From positions 1 to 47,896 of the forward strand of contig JAFLSC010000013.1 in assembly GCA_022511145.1 (NCBI GenBank): a DNA stretch of 47,896 nt, read 5' to 3'. The DNA is from Helicobacter sp. (GTDB lineage: Bacteria > Campylobacterota > Campylobacteria > Campylobacterales > Helicobacteraceae). Numbering within the stretch: position 1 is the first letter of the stretch; the number at the start of each line of letters is the position of its first letter. Below are positions 1 through 9,393 of the stretch, piece by piece. A model generated the notes under the pieces. That model searched no databases and had not been told where the DNA came from. It worked only from the letters and a program-made list of their open reading frames with translations. A program made the position numbers and the translations under genes.

Positions 1-804
1 ACCGAACGGACATTCCATTTATCCAAAGGCTGATTGAAAGATTTAGCTTCTGCAAACATCTCTGCCATATCTGTAACCTTACTGATATTCCAAGCGTTGA
101 TATTTTGATTGAAAGAAACCGCTAAATCAAACATATGACTCATATCTCTAACATTACTCACATTCCATTTATCCAAAGGCTGATTGAAGGACTTTGCCGC
201 ATTAAACATCGCCCTCATATTTGTTACCTTGCTTACATCCCATTTCTCCAAAGGCTGATTGAAAGATTCTGCCGCTACAAACATATAAGACATATCTCCA
301 ACATTACTTACATCCCATTTCTCTAAAGGCTGATTGAAAGATTTTGCCTCATAAAACATTGCTCCCATATTTCTAACCGCACTTGTGTCCCAAGAATCCA
401 AAGGTTGATTAAAGGATTTAGCACCCCAAAACATTCCTTCCATATCTGTAACCTTACTGACATTCCAATTATTTAAAGATTGATTGAAGGATTCTGCCTC
501 ACGAAACATACTACTCATACCTGTAACTGAACTTGTATCCCATTTATCCAAAGGCTGATTAAAAGATTCCGCACCCCAAAACATATTTGCCATACTTGTA
601 ACCGAACTTGTATTCCAAGTATTGATATTTTGATTAAAGGATTTAGCACCCCAAAACATATTTACCATACCTGTAACTGAACTTGTATCCCATTTATCCA
701 AAGGCTGATTAAAGGATTTAGCTCCCCTAAACATACTTCTCATACTTGTAACCGAACTGACATTCCAAGTATTGATATTTTGATTGAAAGATTTTGCCCC
801 ATCA
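1..804 (-). repeat. tandem 75-nt repeats coding for 25-residue LRR units
   Basis: The plus-strand text aaaggctgattgaaag or a close variant recurs every 75 nt or multiples of it (near 25, 175, 250, 325, 550, 700), alternating with a variant containing attgatattttgatt (near 100, 625, 775). All copies are in the same reading frame of the BspA-like gene. Copies differ by scattered substitutions, so they are old enough to have diverged, yet some 18-20-nt stretches are identical, which would allow recombination between units. Confidence 0.9.
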
Positions 805-995
805 AACATACTTCTCATATTTATAACCAAACTCACATCCCAAGTTTCAATGCCGCTAAAATCTACTCGTTTGCTTTCATAAAATAACTCACTCATATCG
901 GTAATTTTGCTTGTATCAATCTCACCAAGATTGATTGCGGGGTTATTTACGAGTTTTTGTAATTCAGTTTTATTTTCGGGGTAGTATTTTGCCAT
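1..995 (-). CDS. BspA-like leucine-rich repeat surface protein (DUF285), 3' end beyond window
   Basis: The minus strand is open from an ATG at 995 to the window edge (331 codons seen). A ribosome site AAAGGAG precedes the ATG. After about 65 residues of non-repeated N-terminus (begins [20 protein letters not shown]) the protein is a chain of 25-residue repeats of the form [20 protein letters not shown] followed by FxxA; eleven FNQ starts are seen at 75-nt spacing. This is the DUF285/BspA type of leucine-rich repeat, known in adhesin-like surface proteins of Treponema, Bacteroides and some Helicobacter. No signal peptide is visible at this start, so export would need a C-terminal signal outside the window. 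It is divergent from the ribosomal cluster. The family call is firm; adhesion is inference. Confidence 0.85.
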   Translation of the reverse strand, partial: MAKYYPENKTELQKLVNNPAINLGEIDTSKITDMSELFYESKRVDFSGIETWDVSLVINMRSMFDGAKSFNQNINTWNVSSVTSMRSMFRGAKSFNQPLDKWDTSSVTGMVNMFWGAKSFNQNINTWNTSSVTSMANMFWGAESFNQPLDKWDTSSVTGMSSMFREAESFNQSLNNWNVSKVTDMEGMFWGAKSFNQPLDSWDTSAVRNMGAMFYEAKSFNQPLEKWDVSNVGDMSYMFVAAESFNQPLEKWDVSKVTNMRAMFNAAKSFNQPLDKWNVSNVRDMSHMFDLAVSFNQNINAWNISKVTDMAEMFAEAKSFNQPLDKWNVRS

Positions 996-1114
996 TTTGT
1001 CTCCTTTTTAAAATTTTTGTGCATTTTAGCTAAAAATCTCAAAAAACCAAAATCAAGCTTTTTTTGTGAAAAATCTTAAGATAATTTAATTTGGAATTTT
1101 TGGGTTTGGGCTTT

Positions 1115-1210
1115 GGATTGCTTCGGAACTAAAGTTCCTCGCAATGATGAGGAAATAAAGCCTTATAATGACGAGGGAAGGAAATCTCGCAATAACAAAA
1201 GAGGAGAGTA
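1115..1210. repeat. dispersed intergenic repeat fragment (CAATGA-CGAGG type)
   Basis: Contains GATTGCTTCGG, CCTCGCAATGATGAGG (a CCTC/GAGG hairpin), AATGACGAGG and ATCTCGCAATAAC. The same words occur in the intergenic stretches at 17177-17272, 20024-20180 and 24912-24952. It resembles the short palindromic repeats that many bacteria carry around the words CGTCATTGCGAGG / CCTCGCAATGACG. Confidence 0.5.
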
Positions 1211-1280
1211 TGCAATGATGCAATGGGATTTAATGATGATAAAATTAAATAAAGCTATTCTATTAAAAGTAATGAGATTG

Positions 1281-1313
1281 TAATTTATTTCCTTTTAAAA
1301 AGGAAATAAATTA
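1281..1313. repeat. 33-bp perfect AT-rich palindrome
   Basis: Arms of 16 nt (TAATTTATTTCCTTTT and its exact complement) flank a single A at 1297. It lies about 20 bp upstream of the -35 of the rpsJ promoter. It could be a bidirectional terminator that insulates the ribosomal operon, or a protein-binding site. Confidence 0.6.
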
Positions 1314-1333
1314 TCAAAAATCACTTCAAAATA

Positions 1334-1363
1334 TTGCAAAAAGATATTAAAGTTCAGTATAAT
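1334..1363 (+). promoter_or_regulatory. sigma70 promoter of the S10-spc cluster
   Basis: TTGCAA at 1334-1339 and TATAAT at 1358-1363, 18 bp apart, about 75 bp upstream of rpsJ. The G before the TATAAT fits the epsilonproteobacterial pattern. Confidence 0.7.
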
Positions 1364-1437
1364 TCGCACTTCCAAAATATTGCATTGATTTTTGATAATA
1401 AAGTCCTTTGCGATGAGTTCTTTAAAGGAAAAATACA

Positions 1438-1755
1438 ATGGAAAAAATTAGATTAAAGTTAAAAGCATATGACCATCGTGTCCTTGATAGGTCAGTGATT
1501 GCTATTGTTGAGGCAGTAAAGAGAACAGGCGTAGAGATTCGCGGTCCTATTCCTCTCCCAACGAAAAAAAGACGATACACTATCTTAAAATCTCCCCATA
1601 TTAACAAGGATTCAAGGGAGCAGTTTGAGATTCGTGTCCATCGTAGAATTATCGATATTGTCTCAGCGACACCTGAAACGGTGGATAGCCTCACAAAACT
1701 TGATATGGCACCAGAAGTCGATGTAGAAGTCTGCTCTATGGGCAAAAATGGGTAA
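1438..1755 (+). CDS. rpsJ: 30S ribosomal protein S10
   Basis: 105 residues beginning [20 protein letters not shown], the conserved S10 start (MxxIRIRLKAYDHRxLDxS). S10 sits in the head of the small subunit and, as NusE, joins transcription antitermination complexes. It is the first gene of the cluster, as in most bacteria, with AAAGGA just upstream of the ATG. The RRxTILxSPHxxKxSREQFE core at about residues 45-62 is intact. Followed by rplC after 12 nt. Confidence 0.98.
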   Translation: MEKIRLKLKAYDHRVLDRSVIAIVEAVKRTGVEIRGPIPLPTKKRRYTILKSPHINKDSREQFEIRVHRRIIDIVSATPETVDSLTKLDMAPEVDVEVCSMGKNG

Positions 1756-1767
1756 CAAGGGGTAAAT

Positions 1768-2346
1768 ATGGAATTTTTAGTGGAAAAAATTGGAATGAGT
1801 AGAACGATTGCTAAACCTAGTATTCCTGTTACCTTATTGAAAGTGAAATCTGCAAAAGTTTGTGAGATTTTGGGGAATGGTAAGGCTTTAGTGGCTTATC
1901 ATCAAGGAAAATCTATCAATAAAGCGATTGCAGGACAGCAAAAAAAATATAATTTGGAAAAAGAATATAACCGATTTATAACTCTCATCGTAGGGAATAC
2001 CGAAGCGGGCAATTTAGATTTTTCTTCCCTAGAGGGTGCTAAAAGAGTTAAAACCTCTTTTAACACTAAAGGAAGAGGCTTTAGCGGTGTAGTGAAACGT
2101 TGGAATTTTCAAGGGGGTCCAGGAGCACACGGGAGTAGATTCCACAGAGCTCCGGGTTCAATAGGGAATCGTGAGTGGCCAGGTCGCGTCCAACCGGGTA
2201 AAAAAATGGCGGGGCATTATGGGAATGAAAAAGTTACAGTTCAAAACGAAATTCTTTCCTTTGATAAAGAAAACAATGTCCTTGTTTTGAAAGGCTCTGT
2301 ACCGGGATTTAATGGTGCATTGGGTAAAATAAAGGTAGTGAAATGA
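1768..2346 (+). CDS. rplC: 50S ribosomal protein L3
   Basis: 192 residues. L3 is an early assembly protein whose long loop reaches the peptidyl transferase centre. The loop is recognisable as [20 protein letters not shown] at about residues 114-133, and the C-terminal strand as [20 protein letters not shown]. The N-terminus ([14 protein letters not shown]) is the usual start and GGGG precedes the ATG. Its stop overlaps the rplD start as ATGA, which suggests translational coupling. Confidence 0.97.
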   Translation: MEFLVEKIGMSRTIAKPSIPVTLLKVKSAKVCEILGNGKALVAYHQGKSINKAIAGQQKKYNLEKEYNRFITLIVGNTEAGNLDFSSLEGAKRVKTSFNTKGRGFSGVVKRWNFQGGPGAHGSRFHRAPGSIGNREWPGRVQPGKKMAGHYGNEKVTVQNEILSFDKENNVLVLKGSVPGFNGALGKIKVVK

Positions 2347-2957
2347 GTAAAGCAATTCTTTTAGATTCTCAATTCAATAAAACAGGTGAAGCACAGCTAC
2401 CTGAAAGTTACAAGAGTATTAATTCCCACAATCTCTATCTTTATATTAAATCATTTTTAGCGTCAATGCGTGCAAATAATGCTCTTGCTAAAACGCGTGG
2501 GAAAGTAAGCGGTGGCGGTAAAAAGCCTTGGAGTCAAAAAGGTGGTGGTCGTGCTCGGGCAGGAAGTATCACTTCACCTGTATTTGTGGGTGGTGGTGTT
2601 GCTCACGGACCTAGTAACAATAGAAATTACAATCAAAAAATCAATAAAAAGCAAAAAAAACTAGCCCTTCAATTTGCTTTACAAGAAAAAGCAAATAGTG
2701 GCAGTCTTTTTATTGTCGAGAAGATTCAAGTAACAAGCGGAAAAACAAAAGACGCAAATGCGATATTTAAAGCTTTAAAACAACGCAATACGCTTTTTGT
2801 TTCTGAAATGTTTGATGAAAAAACTTATCTTGCATTTAGAAATTTACAGGATTGCTATTTGATTGATGGTGCGGAATTAAATGCCTATTTGGTAGCGACT
2901 TTTCGTTCTGTGGTGATTGAAAAATCACTTTTTGAATCTATCACAAAAGAGGGGTAA
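2343..2957 (+). CDS. rplD: 50S ribosomal protein L4
   Basis: 204 residues, starting inside the end of rplC. L4 binds 23S rRNA and lines the exit tunnel. The conserved tunnel loop [20 protein letters not shown] followed by [20 protein letters not shown] spans about residues 50-89. In E. coli L4 also represses the S10 operon; whether it does so here cannot be seen. The gene ends in GAGGGGTAA, which also serves as the ribosome site of rplW. Confidence 0.97.
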   Translation: MSKAILLDSQFNKTGEAQLPESYKSINSHNLYLYIKSFLASMRANNALAKTRGKVSGGGKKPWSQKGGGRARAGSITSPVFVGGGVAHGPSNNRNYNQKINKKQKKLALQFALQEKANSGSLFIVEKIQVTSGKTKDANAIFKALKQRNTLFVSEMFDEKTYLAFRNLQDCYLIDGAELNAYLVATFRSVVIEKSLFESITKEG

Positions 2958-2958
2958 A

Positions 2959-3240
2959 ATGGCAAGTATTACAGATATTAAATCTATTATGTATACAGAG
3001 AAATCTTTGCAGCTTCAAGAACAAGGGGTTTTGGTAGTCCAAACTTCACCAAAATTAAGCAAAACTCAATTAAAAGAAGTTTTTAAAGAGTATTTTGGTG
3101 TTATTCCTTTGTCTATCAACTCTTTAAGACAAGAAGGCAAGGTTAAAAGATTCCGTGGCGTGATAGGTAAAAGAAATAATTTCAAGAAGTTTTATGTTAA
3201 GCTTCCTGAAGGTGCTAAAATCGAATCATTAGCGGTATAG
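2959..3240 (+). CDS. rplW: 50S ribosomal protein L23
   Basis: 93 residues from ATG at 2959 ([20 protein letters not shown]). I chose this start, not the in-frame one at 2917 inside rplD, because GAGGGG lies just before it and it matches the family's start with ITDIKxxxxTEKS. L23 lies at the tunnel exit and is the docking site for trigger factor and SRP. The protein is of usual length. One base separates it from rplD and nine from rplB. Confidence 0.95.
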   Translation: MASITDIKSIMYTEKSLQLQEQGVLVVQTSPKLSKTQLKEVFKEYFGVIPLSINSLRQEGKVKRFRGVIGKRNNFKKFYVKLPEGAKIESLAV

Positions 3241-3249
3241 GAGAGAAAG

Positions 3250-4077
3250 ATGGCAATTAAAACTTATAGACCTTATACGCCTAGTAGGAGATTTATGAGC
3301 AATCTAAGCTCGGAAAATATCACAGCTAAGGCAAGTGTAAGAAAATTACTCATCAAGCTTCCTGTAACAGCGGGACGCAATAATAATGGGAGAATTACAA
3401 GTCGCCACAAAGAAGGAGGGGCAAAGAAATTCTACCGCATTATTGATTTTAAACGCAATAAATTTAATGTTGAAGGTAAAGTTTCTACGATTGAATATGA
3501 CCCCTATCGAAATTGTCGGATTGCCCTTATCACTTACAAAGATGGCGATAAGCGGTATATTATTCAACCTAGCGGACTCAAAGTAGGGGATAGAGTAATT
3601 TCAGCAGAAGGCGGTTTGGATATTCGGCTAGGTTATGCGATGAAATTAAAAAATATCCCTATCGGAACGGTCGTACATAATATTGAAATGTATCCCGGAC
3701 GCGGTGGGCAACTTGCAAGAAGTGCAGGAGCAAGTGCGCAACTAATGGGTAGAGAGGAAAAATATTCTATTCTTAGAATGCCAAGTGGTGAAATGCGATA
3801 TATTTTGGGTGAATGTATGGCAACAATTGGTGTTGTGGGTAATGAAGATTTTGCTAATATCTCTATTGGTAAAGCAGGACGCAATAGGCATTTAGGAATC
3901 CGTCCGCAAACTAGAGGTGCAGCAATGAACCCTGTTGATCACCCACACGGAGGTGGTGAAGGTAAAACAGGTTCGAGCGGACACCCTGTTTCGCCTTGGG
4001 GTATGCCAGCAAAAGGTTATAAAACGCGTAGAAAGAAAGCAAGTGATAAGCTTATCATTTCAAGAAGAAAAAAATAA
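3250..4077 (+). CDS. rplB: 50S ribosomal protein L2
   Basis: 275 residues. L2 is needed for subunit joining and sits next to the peptidyl transferase centre. Clear family features: [16 protein letters not shown] start, [20 protein letters not shown] at about 46-65, and the C-terminal [19 protein letters not shown] with the conserved histidine near residue 227. AGGAGAGAAAG precedes the ATG. No irregularities. Confidence 0.98.
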   Translation: MAIKTYRPYTPSRRFMSNLSSENITAKASVRKLLIKLPVTAGRNNNGRITSRHKEGGAKKFYRIIDFKRNKFNVEGKVSTIEYDPYRNCRIALITYKDGDKRYIIQPSGLKVGDRVISAEGGLDIRLGYAMKLKNIPIGTVVHNIEMYPGRGGQLARSAGASAQLMGREEKYSILRMPSGEMRYILGECMATIGVVGNEDFANISIGKAGRNRHLGIRPQTRGAAMNPVDHPHGGGEGKTGSSGHPVSPWGMPAKGYKTRRKKASDKLIISRRKK

Positions 4078-4086
4078 GGAAGTTCA

Positions 4087-4368
4087 ATGGCTAGATCAAT
4101 AAAAAAAGGTCCTTTTGTAGATGAGCATTTGATGAAAAAAGTGCTTAAGGCAAAAGAGACAAAAGATAATAAACCTATTAAAACTTGGTCGCGCAGAAGC
4201 ACCATTATTCCTGAAATGATTGGATTTACTTTCAATGTTCATAATGGTAGAGCTTTTGTGCCGGTGTATGTTACAGAAAATCACGTGGGTTATAAATTGG
4301 GTGAGTTTGCACCTACAAGAACTTTTAAAGGGCACAAAGGCAGTGTCCAAAAGAAAATCGGTAAATAG
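4087..4368 (+). CDS. rpsS: 30S ribosomal protein S19
   Basis: 93 residues beginning [19 protein letters not shown], an exact S19 signature. S19 forms a head complex with S13 that contacts tRNA in the A site. The central [18 protein letters not shown] and the C-terminal [17 protein letters not shown] stretch (here [18 protein letters not shown]) are present. AGGAAG precedes the ATG; 9 nt from rplB and 9 nt to rplV. Confidence 0.98.
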   Translation: MARSIKKGPFVDEHLMKKVLKAKETKDNKPIKTWSRRSTIIPEMIGFTFNVHNGRAFVPVYVTENHVGYKLGEFAPTRTFKGHKGSVQKKIGK

Positions 4369-4377
4369 GGGGTAAAA

Positions 4378-4707
4378 ATGAGTAAGGCATTACTAAGATA
4401 TATTCGTCTCTCCCCGACAAAAGCAAGGCTGATTGCAAGGGAAGTTCAAGGTATGAATGCAGAATTAGCCCTTGCTGCATTAGAGTTTATGCCAAATAAA
4501 GCGGCAAAAATCATTTCAAAAGTTATTGCTTCCGCCATTGCTAATGGAGGATATGAAGCGGAGAATGTTATTGTTTCTTCTTGCAGAGTAGATGCTGGTC
4601 CTGTATTGAGACGCTTTACACCAAGAGCAAGAGGGAGAGCAACTCCGATAAGAAAACCAACTTCACATATTTTAGTGGAAGTTAAACAACAAAGTAAGGA
4701 TAAGTAA
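4378..4707 (+). CDS. rplV: 50S ribosomal protein L22
   Basis: 109 residues. L22 has a globular part on the subunit surface and a beta hairpin lining the exit tunnel; the hairpin is the stretch [20 protein letters not shown] at about 76-95, a known site of macrolide-resistance changes in other bacteria. The N-terminus ([20 protein letters not shown]) is typical. The stop overlaps the rpsC start (TAATG). Confidence 0.97.
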   Translation: MSKALLRYIRLSPTKARLIAREVQGMNAELALAALEFMPNKAAKIISKVIASAIANGGYEAENVIVSSCRVDAGPVLRRFTPRARGRATPIRKPTSHILVEVKQQSKDK

Positions 4708-5411
4708 TGGGTCAAAAAGTTAATCCGATTGGTCTAAGACTTGGTATCAATAGAAACTGGGAATCGCGATGGTTTCCTTCATTTACAACTGCACCTCAAA
4801 ATATTTCTGAAGATTATAAGATTAGGAAATTCTTAAAAAAAGAGCTTTATTATGCAGGTGTGAGTGATATTTTGATTGAAAGAACCGCGAGAAAAGTTCG
4901 TGTTACCGTTGTTGCTGCAAGACCGGGTATCATCATTGGTAAAAAAGGGGCAGATGTTGAGAAACTCAAAGAATCTCTCAAAAAAATTGTTAATAAAGAT
5001 GTTTTTATTAATATTAAAGAAGTTAAAAAACCACAAAGCAATGCACAACTTGCAGCAGAAAGTGTTGCCACACAGCTAGAACGAAGAGTGGCTTTCAGGC
5101 GAGCAATGAAAAAAGTTATGCAAGGGGCGATGAAATCAGGTGCTAAAGGTATTAAAGTTAAAGTATCCGGACGCTTAGCGGGTGCAGAAATGGCAAGAAC
5201 AGAATGGTATATGGAAGGCAGAATCCCGCTCCATACGCTAAGAGCAAAGATTGATTATGGTTTTGCGGAGGCTTTGACGACTTATGGTAATATTGGTGTT
5301 AAAGTTTGGATTTTTAAAGGCGAAGTTTTGCATAAAGGAATCCAAGCTGAAAAACACAATGAAGAGGGTGAAGAAAAAACCCGTTCAGCTAGAAAAAGAA
5401 GGGGGCAATAA
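4707..5411 (+). CDS. rpsC: 30S ribosomal protein S3
   Basis: 234 residues beginning [21 protein letters not shown]3 lies at the mRNA entry site. The KH domain contains [17 protein letters not shown] (about residues 72-88), and the C-terminal domain contains [19 protein letters not shown] and [20 protein letters not shown]. The Lys/Glu-rich tail after residue 210 is slightly extended, as is common. One-base overlap with rplV. Confidence 0.98.
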   Translation: MGQKVNPIGLRLGINRNWESRWFPSFTTAPQNISEDYKIRKFLKKELYYAGVSDILIERTARKVRVTVVAARPGIIIGKKGADVEKLKESLKKIVNKDVFINIKEVKKPQSNAQLAAESVATQLERRVAFRRAMKKVMQGAMKSGAKGIKVKVSGRLAGAEMARTEWYMEGRIPLHTLRAKIDYGFAEALTTYGNIGVKVWIFKGEVLHKGIQAEKHNEEGEEKTRSARKRRGQ

Positions 5412-5413
5412 CA

Positions 5414-5839
5414 ATGCTAATGCCAAAAAAGACAAAATACAGAAAGCAAATGAAAGGTAGAAATCGTGGAAAAGCATTCCGCGGGACTTCATTAGCCTTT
5501 GGTGAGTTTGGGATTAAAGCAGTCGAGCACGGACGCATTGATTCACGTCAGATTGAAGCAGCTCGTATTGCGATGACTCGTGCCACTAAGAGAATGGGAA
5601 TGGTTTGGATTCGCGTGTTTCCTGATAAACCTTTGACAGCAAAACCGCTTGAAACTCGTATGGGTAAAGGAAAAGGTGCAGTAGAAAAATGGGTAATGAA
5701 TATCAAACCCGGAAGAATTATCTATGAAATGGGTAGTGTTGATGAAACATTAGCAAGAGCAGCTTTAGCATTGGCACAGAGCAAACTCCCCTTTAAAACA
5801 AAAATCGTAACACGAGAGGGTGAAAATGAAATATACTGA
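5414..5839 (+). CDS. rplP: 50S ribosomal protein L16
   Basis: 141 residues from [20 protein letters not shown]. The family starts M-hydrophobic-x-P-K-R/K-T-K, so the first ATG at 5414 is preferred to the second at 5420. L16 helps place tRNA in the A site. [20 protein letters not shown] and the RMGKGKG motif at about 81-87 are present. The 3' end overlaps rpmC by 14 nt. Confidence 0.97.
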   Translation: MLMPKKTKYRKQMKGRNRGKAFRGTSLAFGEFGIKAVEHGRIDSRQIEAARIAMTRATKRMGMVWIRVFPDKPLTAKPLETRMGKGKGAVEKWVMNIKPGRIIYEMGSVDETLARAALALAQSKLPFKTKIVTREGENEIY

Positions 5840-6020
5840 TATTAGCACAAAAGACACACAGGAGTTAAAAACACTTTTGAGAGAAAAAGAAAATGCTTTG
5901 TTTGAACTCCGTTTAAAACTTAAGACAATGCAGCAAACTAACACAAGTGAATTGCGAGTAACACGCAAAGATATTGCAAGAATCAAAACAGCACTTAATG
6001 CAAAAAGGAGGGCTGAATAA
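5826..6020 (+). CDS. rpmC: 50S ribosomal protein L29
   Basis: 64 residues from ATG at 5826 ([20 protein letters not shown]). A GTG two codons earlier (5820) is also in frame, but GAGAGGG at 5814-5820 is spaced correctly for the ATG and overlaps the GTG. L29 is a two-helix protein near the tunnel exit beside L23. The helix-2 motif [14 protein letters not shown] (about 43-56) matches the family's R-x-x-R-R-x-I-A-R-x-x-T. It overlaps rplP and touches rpsQ (TAATG). Confidence 0.95.
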   Translation: MKYTDISTKDTQELKTLLREKENALFELRLKLKTMQQTNTSELRVTRKDIARIKTALNAKRRAE

Positions 6021-6286
6021 TGAGTAATGTTCAACCGCATAAAAGGATTATCGCAGGAAAAGTTGTTACTAAAACAGGCGATAAAAGTGTAACGATTCTT
6101 GTAGAAAGACGCGTTATTCACCCAAAATACAGAAAAATCGTTAAAAAATTCAAACGTTATATTATTCACGATGAAAATAATAGTGTAAAAGTGGGTGATG
6201 TGATTGAAGCCATAGAATGCAAACCTATCTCTAAAAGAAAGGCTTTCACACTTCATAAAGTTGTATCAGTAGGGGTTGAATTATGA
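6020..6286 (+). CDS. rpsQ: 30S ribosomal protein S17
   Basis: 88 residues. S17 is an OB-fold primary binding protein for the 5' domain of 16S rRNA. The signature [20 protein letters not shown] followed by [19 protein letters not shown] spans about 12-53. AAAGGAGG lies before the ATG, inside rpmC. Starts in the rpmC stop and ends in an ATGA overlap with rplN. Confidence 0.97.
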   Translation: MSNVQPHKRIIAGKVVTKTGDKSVTILVERRVIHPKYRKIVKKFKRYIIHDENNSVKVGDVIEAIECKPISKRKAFTLHKVVSVGVEL

Positions 6287-6651
6287 TTCAGAGTTTCACA
6301 AGATTGAATGTAGCCGATAATAGTGGTGCAAAAGAGGTTATGTGCATTAAAGTTTTAGGCGGAAGCAAAAGACGTTATGCCACAGTGGGTGATGTGATTG
6401 TGGCATCAGTCAAAAAGGCACTTCCAAATGGTAAAGTAAAAAAAGGACAAGTTGTCAAAGCCGTTGTCGTGCGGACTAAAAAAGAATTACATCGAGAAGA
6501 TGGGGCTTTAATCCGCTTTGATGATAATGCGGCGGTTATTCTTGATAGCAAAAGAGAACCCATAGGAACGCGTATTTTTGGTCCCGTTGGGAGAGAGATT
6601 CGTTATGCGAATTTTATGAAAATTGTATCTTTAGCACCGGAGGTTTTATAA
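6283..6651 (+). CDS. rplN: 50S ribosomal protein L14
   Basis: 122 residues, the invariant family length. [20 protein letters not shown] is the diagnostic start. L14 lies at the subunit interface and forms a bridge with 16S rRNA; ribosome silencing factor RsfS binds it. [28 protein letters not shown] is present as [20 protein letters not shown] and on. Overlaps rpsQ (ATGA) and rplX (TAATG). Confidence 0.98.
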   Translation: MIQSFTRLNVADNSGAKEVMCIKVLGGSKRRYATVGDVIVASVKKALPNGKVKKGQVVKAVVVRTKKELHREDGALIRFDDNAAVILDSKREPIGTRIFGPVGREIRYANFMKIVSLAPEVL

Positions 6652-6881
6652 TGGTAAAATTTAAAATCAAAAAAGGTGATATGGTTGAAATTATTGCGGG
6701 TGATGATAAGGGCAAGAAAGCAAAGATTTTGCAAGTTTTACCTAAAAAATCTCAAGTGATTGTAGAGGGTTGTAAAATAGTCAAAAAAGCAGTAAAACCA
6801 AATGATAAAAATCCAAAAGGTGGTTTTATTGATAAAGAAATGCCAATGCACATTTCTAATGTTAAGAAAGCAGAGGGGTAA
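6651..6881 (+). CDS. rplX: 50S ribosomal protein L24
   Basis: 76 residues, short as is usual in epsilonproteobacteria (about 105 in E. coli). The KOW motif [20 protein letters not shown] at about 7-26 and [17 protein letters not shown] near the C-terminus identify L24, an assembly initiator bound near the tunnel exit. Starts in the rplN stop; its last codons carry AGAGGGG, the ribosome site of rplE. Confidence 0.96.
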   Translation: MVKFKIKKGDMVEIIAGDDKGKKAKILQVLPKKSQVIVEGCKIVKKAVKPNDKNPKGGFIDKEMPMHISNVKKAEG

Positions 6882-6884
6882 TTG

Positions 6885-7439
6885 ATGTATCAATTAAGAA
6901 CGACTTATAATGAAGTAATTAAGCCAAAGTTAGCTCAAGATTTGGGGATTAAAAATCCTATGTTATTGCCAAAACTAGAAAAGATTGTTATTAGCGTAGG
7001 AGCAGGAATACACGCTAAAGATGCTAAGATTATGCAAAATATTGCTGATACTATTTCTTTGATTGCAGGACAGAAGGCAATTATTACTTTGGCTAAAAAA
7101 TCTGTGGCGGGTTTTAAAATCCGTGAGGGTATGCCAATGGGTGTAAAAGTAACACTAAGAGGTAATCAAATGTATAACTTTTTAGAAAAACTCATCGTTA
7201 TTGCTTTGCCTAGAGTCAAAGATTTTAGAGGTGTTTCACGCAATGGTTTTGATGGGAGAGGAAATTATAACTTTGGTGTTACAGAGCAATTAATTTTCCC
7301 TGAAGTTGTTTATGATGATATTATGGTAAGCCACGGTATGAATATTACTTTTGTTACTTCAGCCACTAATGATAAAGATGCCTTTAAGCTACTTGAAGCA
7401 TTTGGCTTACCTTTTGCAAAAGGAAGAGCAAATGGCTAA
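6885..7439 (+). CDS. rplE: 50S ribosomal protein L5
   Basis: 184 residues from ATG at 6885 ([20 protein letters not shown]). A TTG one codon upstream is in frame, but AGAGGGG at 6872-6878 fits the ATG. L5 belongs to the 5S rRNA complex and contacts the P-site tRNA. Motifs: [40 protein letters not shown] and a C-terminal [13 protein letters not shown]. Overlaps rpsN by 8 nt. Confidence 0.97.
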   Translation: MYQLRTTYNEVIKPKLAQDLGIKNPMLLPKLEKIVISVGAGIHAKDAKIMQNIADTISLIAGQKAIITLAKKSVAGFKIREGMPMGVKVTLRGNQMYNFLEKLIVIALPRVKDFRGVSRNGFDGRGNYNFGVTEQLIFPEVVYDDIMVSHGMNITFVTSATNDKDAFKLLEAFGLPFAKGRANG

Positions 7440-7617
7440 AAAATCTATGATTGCAAAGGCTGCAAGAAAGCCTAAATTTAAAGTAAGAGCTTATTCAAGA
7501 TGTTCAATTTGTGGCAGGTCGCATTCTGTTTATAGGGATTTTGGGATTTGTCGTGTTTGTCTCCGTAAAATGGGAAATGAAGGTCTCATTCCGGGATTGA
7601 GAAAAGCAAGTTGGTAA
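7432..7617 (+). CDS. rpsN: 30S ribosomal protein S14, zinc-binding type
   Basis: 61 residues from ATG at 7432 ([20 protein letters not shown]). A longer in-frame start at 7351 lies inside rplE and is rejected; GGAAGAG precedes the chosen ATG. Four cysteines at 24, 27, 40 and 43 (CSIC, CRVC) form the zinc ribbon of the short, zinc-containing S14 type. S14 organises the head of the small subunit. It overlaps the rplE end. Confidence 0.96.
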   Translation: MAKKSMIAKAARKPKFKVRAYSRCSICGRSHSVYRDFGICRVCLRKMGNEGLIPGLRKASW

Positions 7618-7626
7618 GGGGTTGGT

Positions 7627-8022
7627 ATGGTAAATGATATTATCGCAGATTCTTTAACAAGAATCAGAAATGCAAGTATGAGAAGGCTTGACACAACAAC
7701 TTTATATTATGCGAAAATTGTTATTTCTATCTTAGAGGTTTTTCAAGCGAAAGGATTTATCGAAAGCTTTAAAATCGTAGAAAAAGACAAAAAGCAATTT
7801 ATTAATGTTGTTTTAAAATATGATGAGAAAGGTTATTCTGTGATTAATGAAATCACAAGAATTTCTAAACCCGGAAGAAGAGTTTATAAAGGAAGAAATG
7901 AATTAAAGCATTTTAAAAATGGTTATGGTGCGATTGTTGTAAGCACTTCTAAGGGTGTGATTGCTAATGATGAGGCTTATAAAGCTAATGTCGGCGGTGA
8001 AGCCCTTTGCAGTATTTGGTAG
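7627..8022 (+). CDS. rpsH: 30S ribosomal protein S8
   Basis: 131 residues. S8 is a primary binder of 16S rRNA helix 21; in E. coli it also represses the spc operon. [20 protein letters not shown] at the start and [20 protein letters not shown] near the C-terminus are diagnostic. AAGGGG precedes the ATG. Nine bases separate it from rpsN and from rplF. Confidence 0.97.
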   Translation: MVNDIIADSLTRIRNASMRRLDTTTLYYAKIVISILEVFQAKGFIESFKIVEKDKKQFINVVLKYDEKGYSVINEITRISKPGRRVYKGRNELKHFKNGYGAIVVSTSKGVIANDEAYKANVGGEALCSIW

Positions 8023-8031
8023 GAGTAAAGT

Positions 8032-8568
8032 ATGTCAAGAGTTGGAAAAAAACCGATTAATATTCCCCAAAATATTGAGGTTTCAATTCAAGGGAGTAAA
8101 ATTATTTTCAAAAGTGGAAAGTTAGTTAAAGAATTGGAAACTTATAATCGCGTAGGTGTTGAAAAAAAAGAGAATGAATTAATGTTTTCTCTTAAAGGAA
8201 AAGATACGCAATCAAGGGCGTATTGGGGGACTTATAGAGCATTGGCAAATAATATTGTGTTAGGTTTAACACAAGGCTTTACTAAACAGCTAGAAATTAA
8301 TGGCGTAGGTTATAAAGCAACGCTAAAGGGTAAAGTTTTAGAGTTAGCCTTAGGTTTTTCACACCCTATTAATTACAATATCCCTGAAGGCATAGAAGTT
8401 TCAATTGATAAGAATTTGGTTACACTCAAAGGTTCCGATAAACAGCAAATTGGGCAAATTGCAGCAGAAATTAGGGAGTTTAGACCACCAGAACCTTATA
8501 AAGGTAAGGGTGTTAAGTATGTTGAAGAACGTATTATCCGCAAAGCCGGTAAAACTTCTAAAAAATAA
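8032..8568 (+). CDS. rplF: 50S ribosomal protein L6
   Basis: 178 residues. L6 lies near the sarcin-ricin loop and elongation factor site. [19 protein letters not shown] is the typical start; the C-terminal signature [19 protein letters not shown] is present at about 150-168 ([20 protein letters not shown]). AGGAG precedes the ATG. Confidence 0.98.
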   Translation: MSRVGKKPINIPQNIEVSIQGSKIIFKSGKLVKELETYNRVGVEKKENELMFSLKGKDTQSRAYWGTYRALANNIVLGLTQGFTKQLEINGVGYKATLKGKVLELALGFSHPINYNIPEGIEVSIDKNLVTLKGSDKQQIGQIAAEIREFRPPEPYKGKGVKYVEERIIRKAGKTSKK

Positions 8569-8577
8569 GGATAGGCA

Positions 8578-8934
8578 ATGACAGATAAAATCATTAAGAA
8601 AAAAAGAATTTTAAGAAACAAAAGAAAATTGAGTATTCGCTCCAGAATTGTTGGGACGATTGCTATCCCTCGATTGAGTATTTTTCGTTCTAATCGCTAT
8701 TTTTATGCCCAAGTGATTGATGATGTTAAAGGCGTTACTCTCGCTAGTGTTGATGGTAAAAAAATGGGATTGAAGAATAATAAAGAGGAAGTCAAAAAGA
8801 TTGCCCAAAGTTTTGCTGAACTCTTAAAAAAGGCTCATATTACTAAGGTTGTGTTTGATAGGAATGGGTATTTGTATCACGGCGTTGTTGCAAGTTTTGC
8901 TGACTCTCTTCGAGAGAATGGAATTAGTTTTTAA
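8578..8934 (+). CDS. rplR: 50S ribosomal protein L18
   Basis: 118 residues. L18 binds 5S rRNA with L5 and L25. The basic N-terminus ([20 protein letters not shown]) and the core [19 protein letters not shown], then [20 protein letters not shown] near the end, identify it. AAGGATAG precedes the ATG. Nine bases to rpsE. Confidence 0.97.
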   Translation: MTDKIIKKKRILRNKRKLSIRSRIVGTIAIPRLSIFRSNRYFYAQVIDDVKGVTLASVDGKKMGLKNNKEEVKKIAQSFAELLKKAHITKVVFDRNGYLYHGVVASFADSLRENGISF

Positions 8935-8943
8935 GGGATAGCT

Positions 8944-9384
8944 ATGGAAATCAATAGAGAAGATTTTAAAGAAGTCGTTGTGAATATTGGACGCGTAACC
9001 AAAGTCGTTAAGGGCGGGAGACGATTCCGCTTTAATGCTTTAGTGGTAGTGGGGAATAAAGAAGGCTTAGTGGGATATGGTCTTGGAAAGGCTAAAGAAG
9101 TCCCCGATGCTATCAAAAAAGCCATTGATGATGCGTTTAAAAATATTGTGAAAGTTAATATTAAGGGGACAACGATTGCTCACGATGTGCAAGAAAAATA
9201 CAATGCAAGCATTATTTTGCTTAAACCTGCAAGCGAGGGAACAGGTGTGATTGCGGGTGGTTCTGTGCGTCCGGTATTAGAAATGGCGGGGATTAAGGAT
9301 ATTTTGACTAAATCTTTGGGTTCAAACAATCCTTACAATGTAGTTCGTGCAACTATTGAAGCACTCTCTAAGGTTAAAATTTAA
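8944..9384 (+). CDS. rpsE: 30S ribosomal protein S5
   Basis: 146 residues. S5 acts in decoding fidelity and mRNA unwinding. The double-stranded RNA-binding domain carries [20 protein letters not shown] at about residues 10-29, and the C-terminal domain [29 protein letters not shown] lies before the ATG. The next gene is rplO: rpmD (L30), which stands here in many bacteria, is absent. Confidence 0.97.
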   Translation: MEINREDFKEVVVNIGRVTKVVKGGRRFRFNALVVVGNKEGLVGYGLGKAKEVPDAIKKAIDDAFKNIVKVNIKGTTIAHDVQEKYNASIILLKPASEGTGVIAGGSVRPVLEMAGIKDILTKSLGSNNPYNVVRATIEALSKVKI

Positions 9385-9393
9385 GGAGTATTT

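Larger units (their letters stand above)
996..1437. other. intergenic region between BspA-like gene and rpsJ
   Basis: No coding sequence is supported in these 442 bases. It holds, in order: the short leader of the minus-strand BspA-like gene (possible -10 TAAAAT, complement of 1023-1028); a fragment of a dispersed intergenic repeat at about 1115-1210 (CCTCGCAATGATGAGG and CTCGCAATAAC motifs); a 33-bp perfect palindrome at 1281-1313; and the rpsJ promoter at 1334-1363. Confidence 0.7.

Noticed and set aside
135..326. Plus-strand open frame of 63 codons
   Set aside because: It is the complement of the BspA-like repeats; its own repeats merely mirror them and there is no ribosome site.
1..804. 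CRISPR-like spacing of repeats
   Set aside because: The unit is 75 nt, in frame, without spacers, and codes for leucine-rich repeats.
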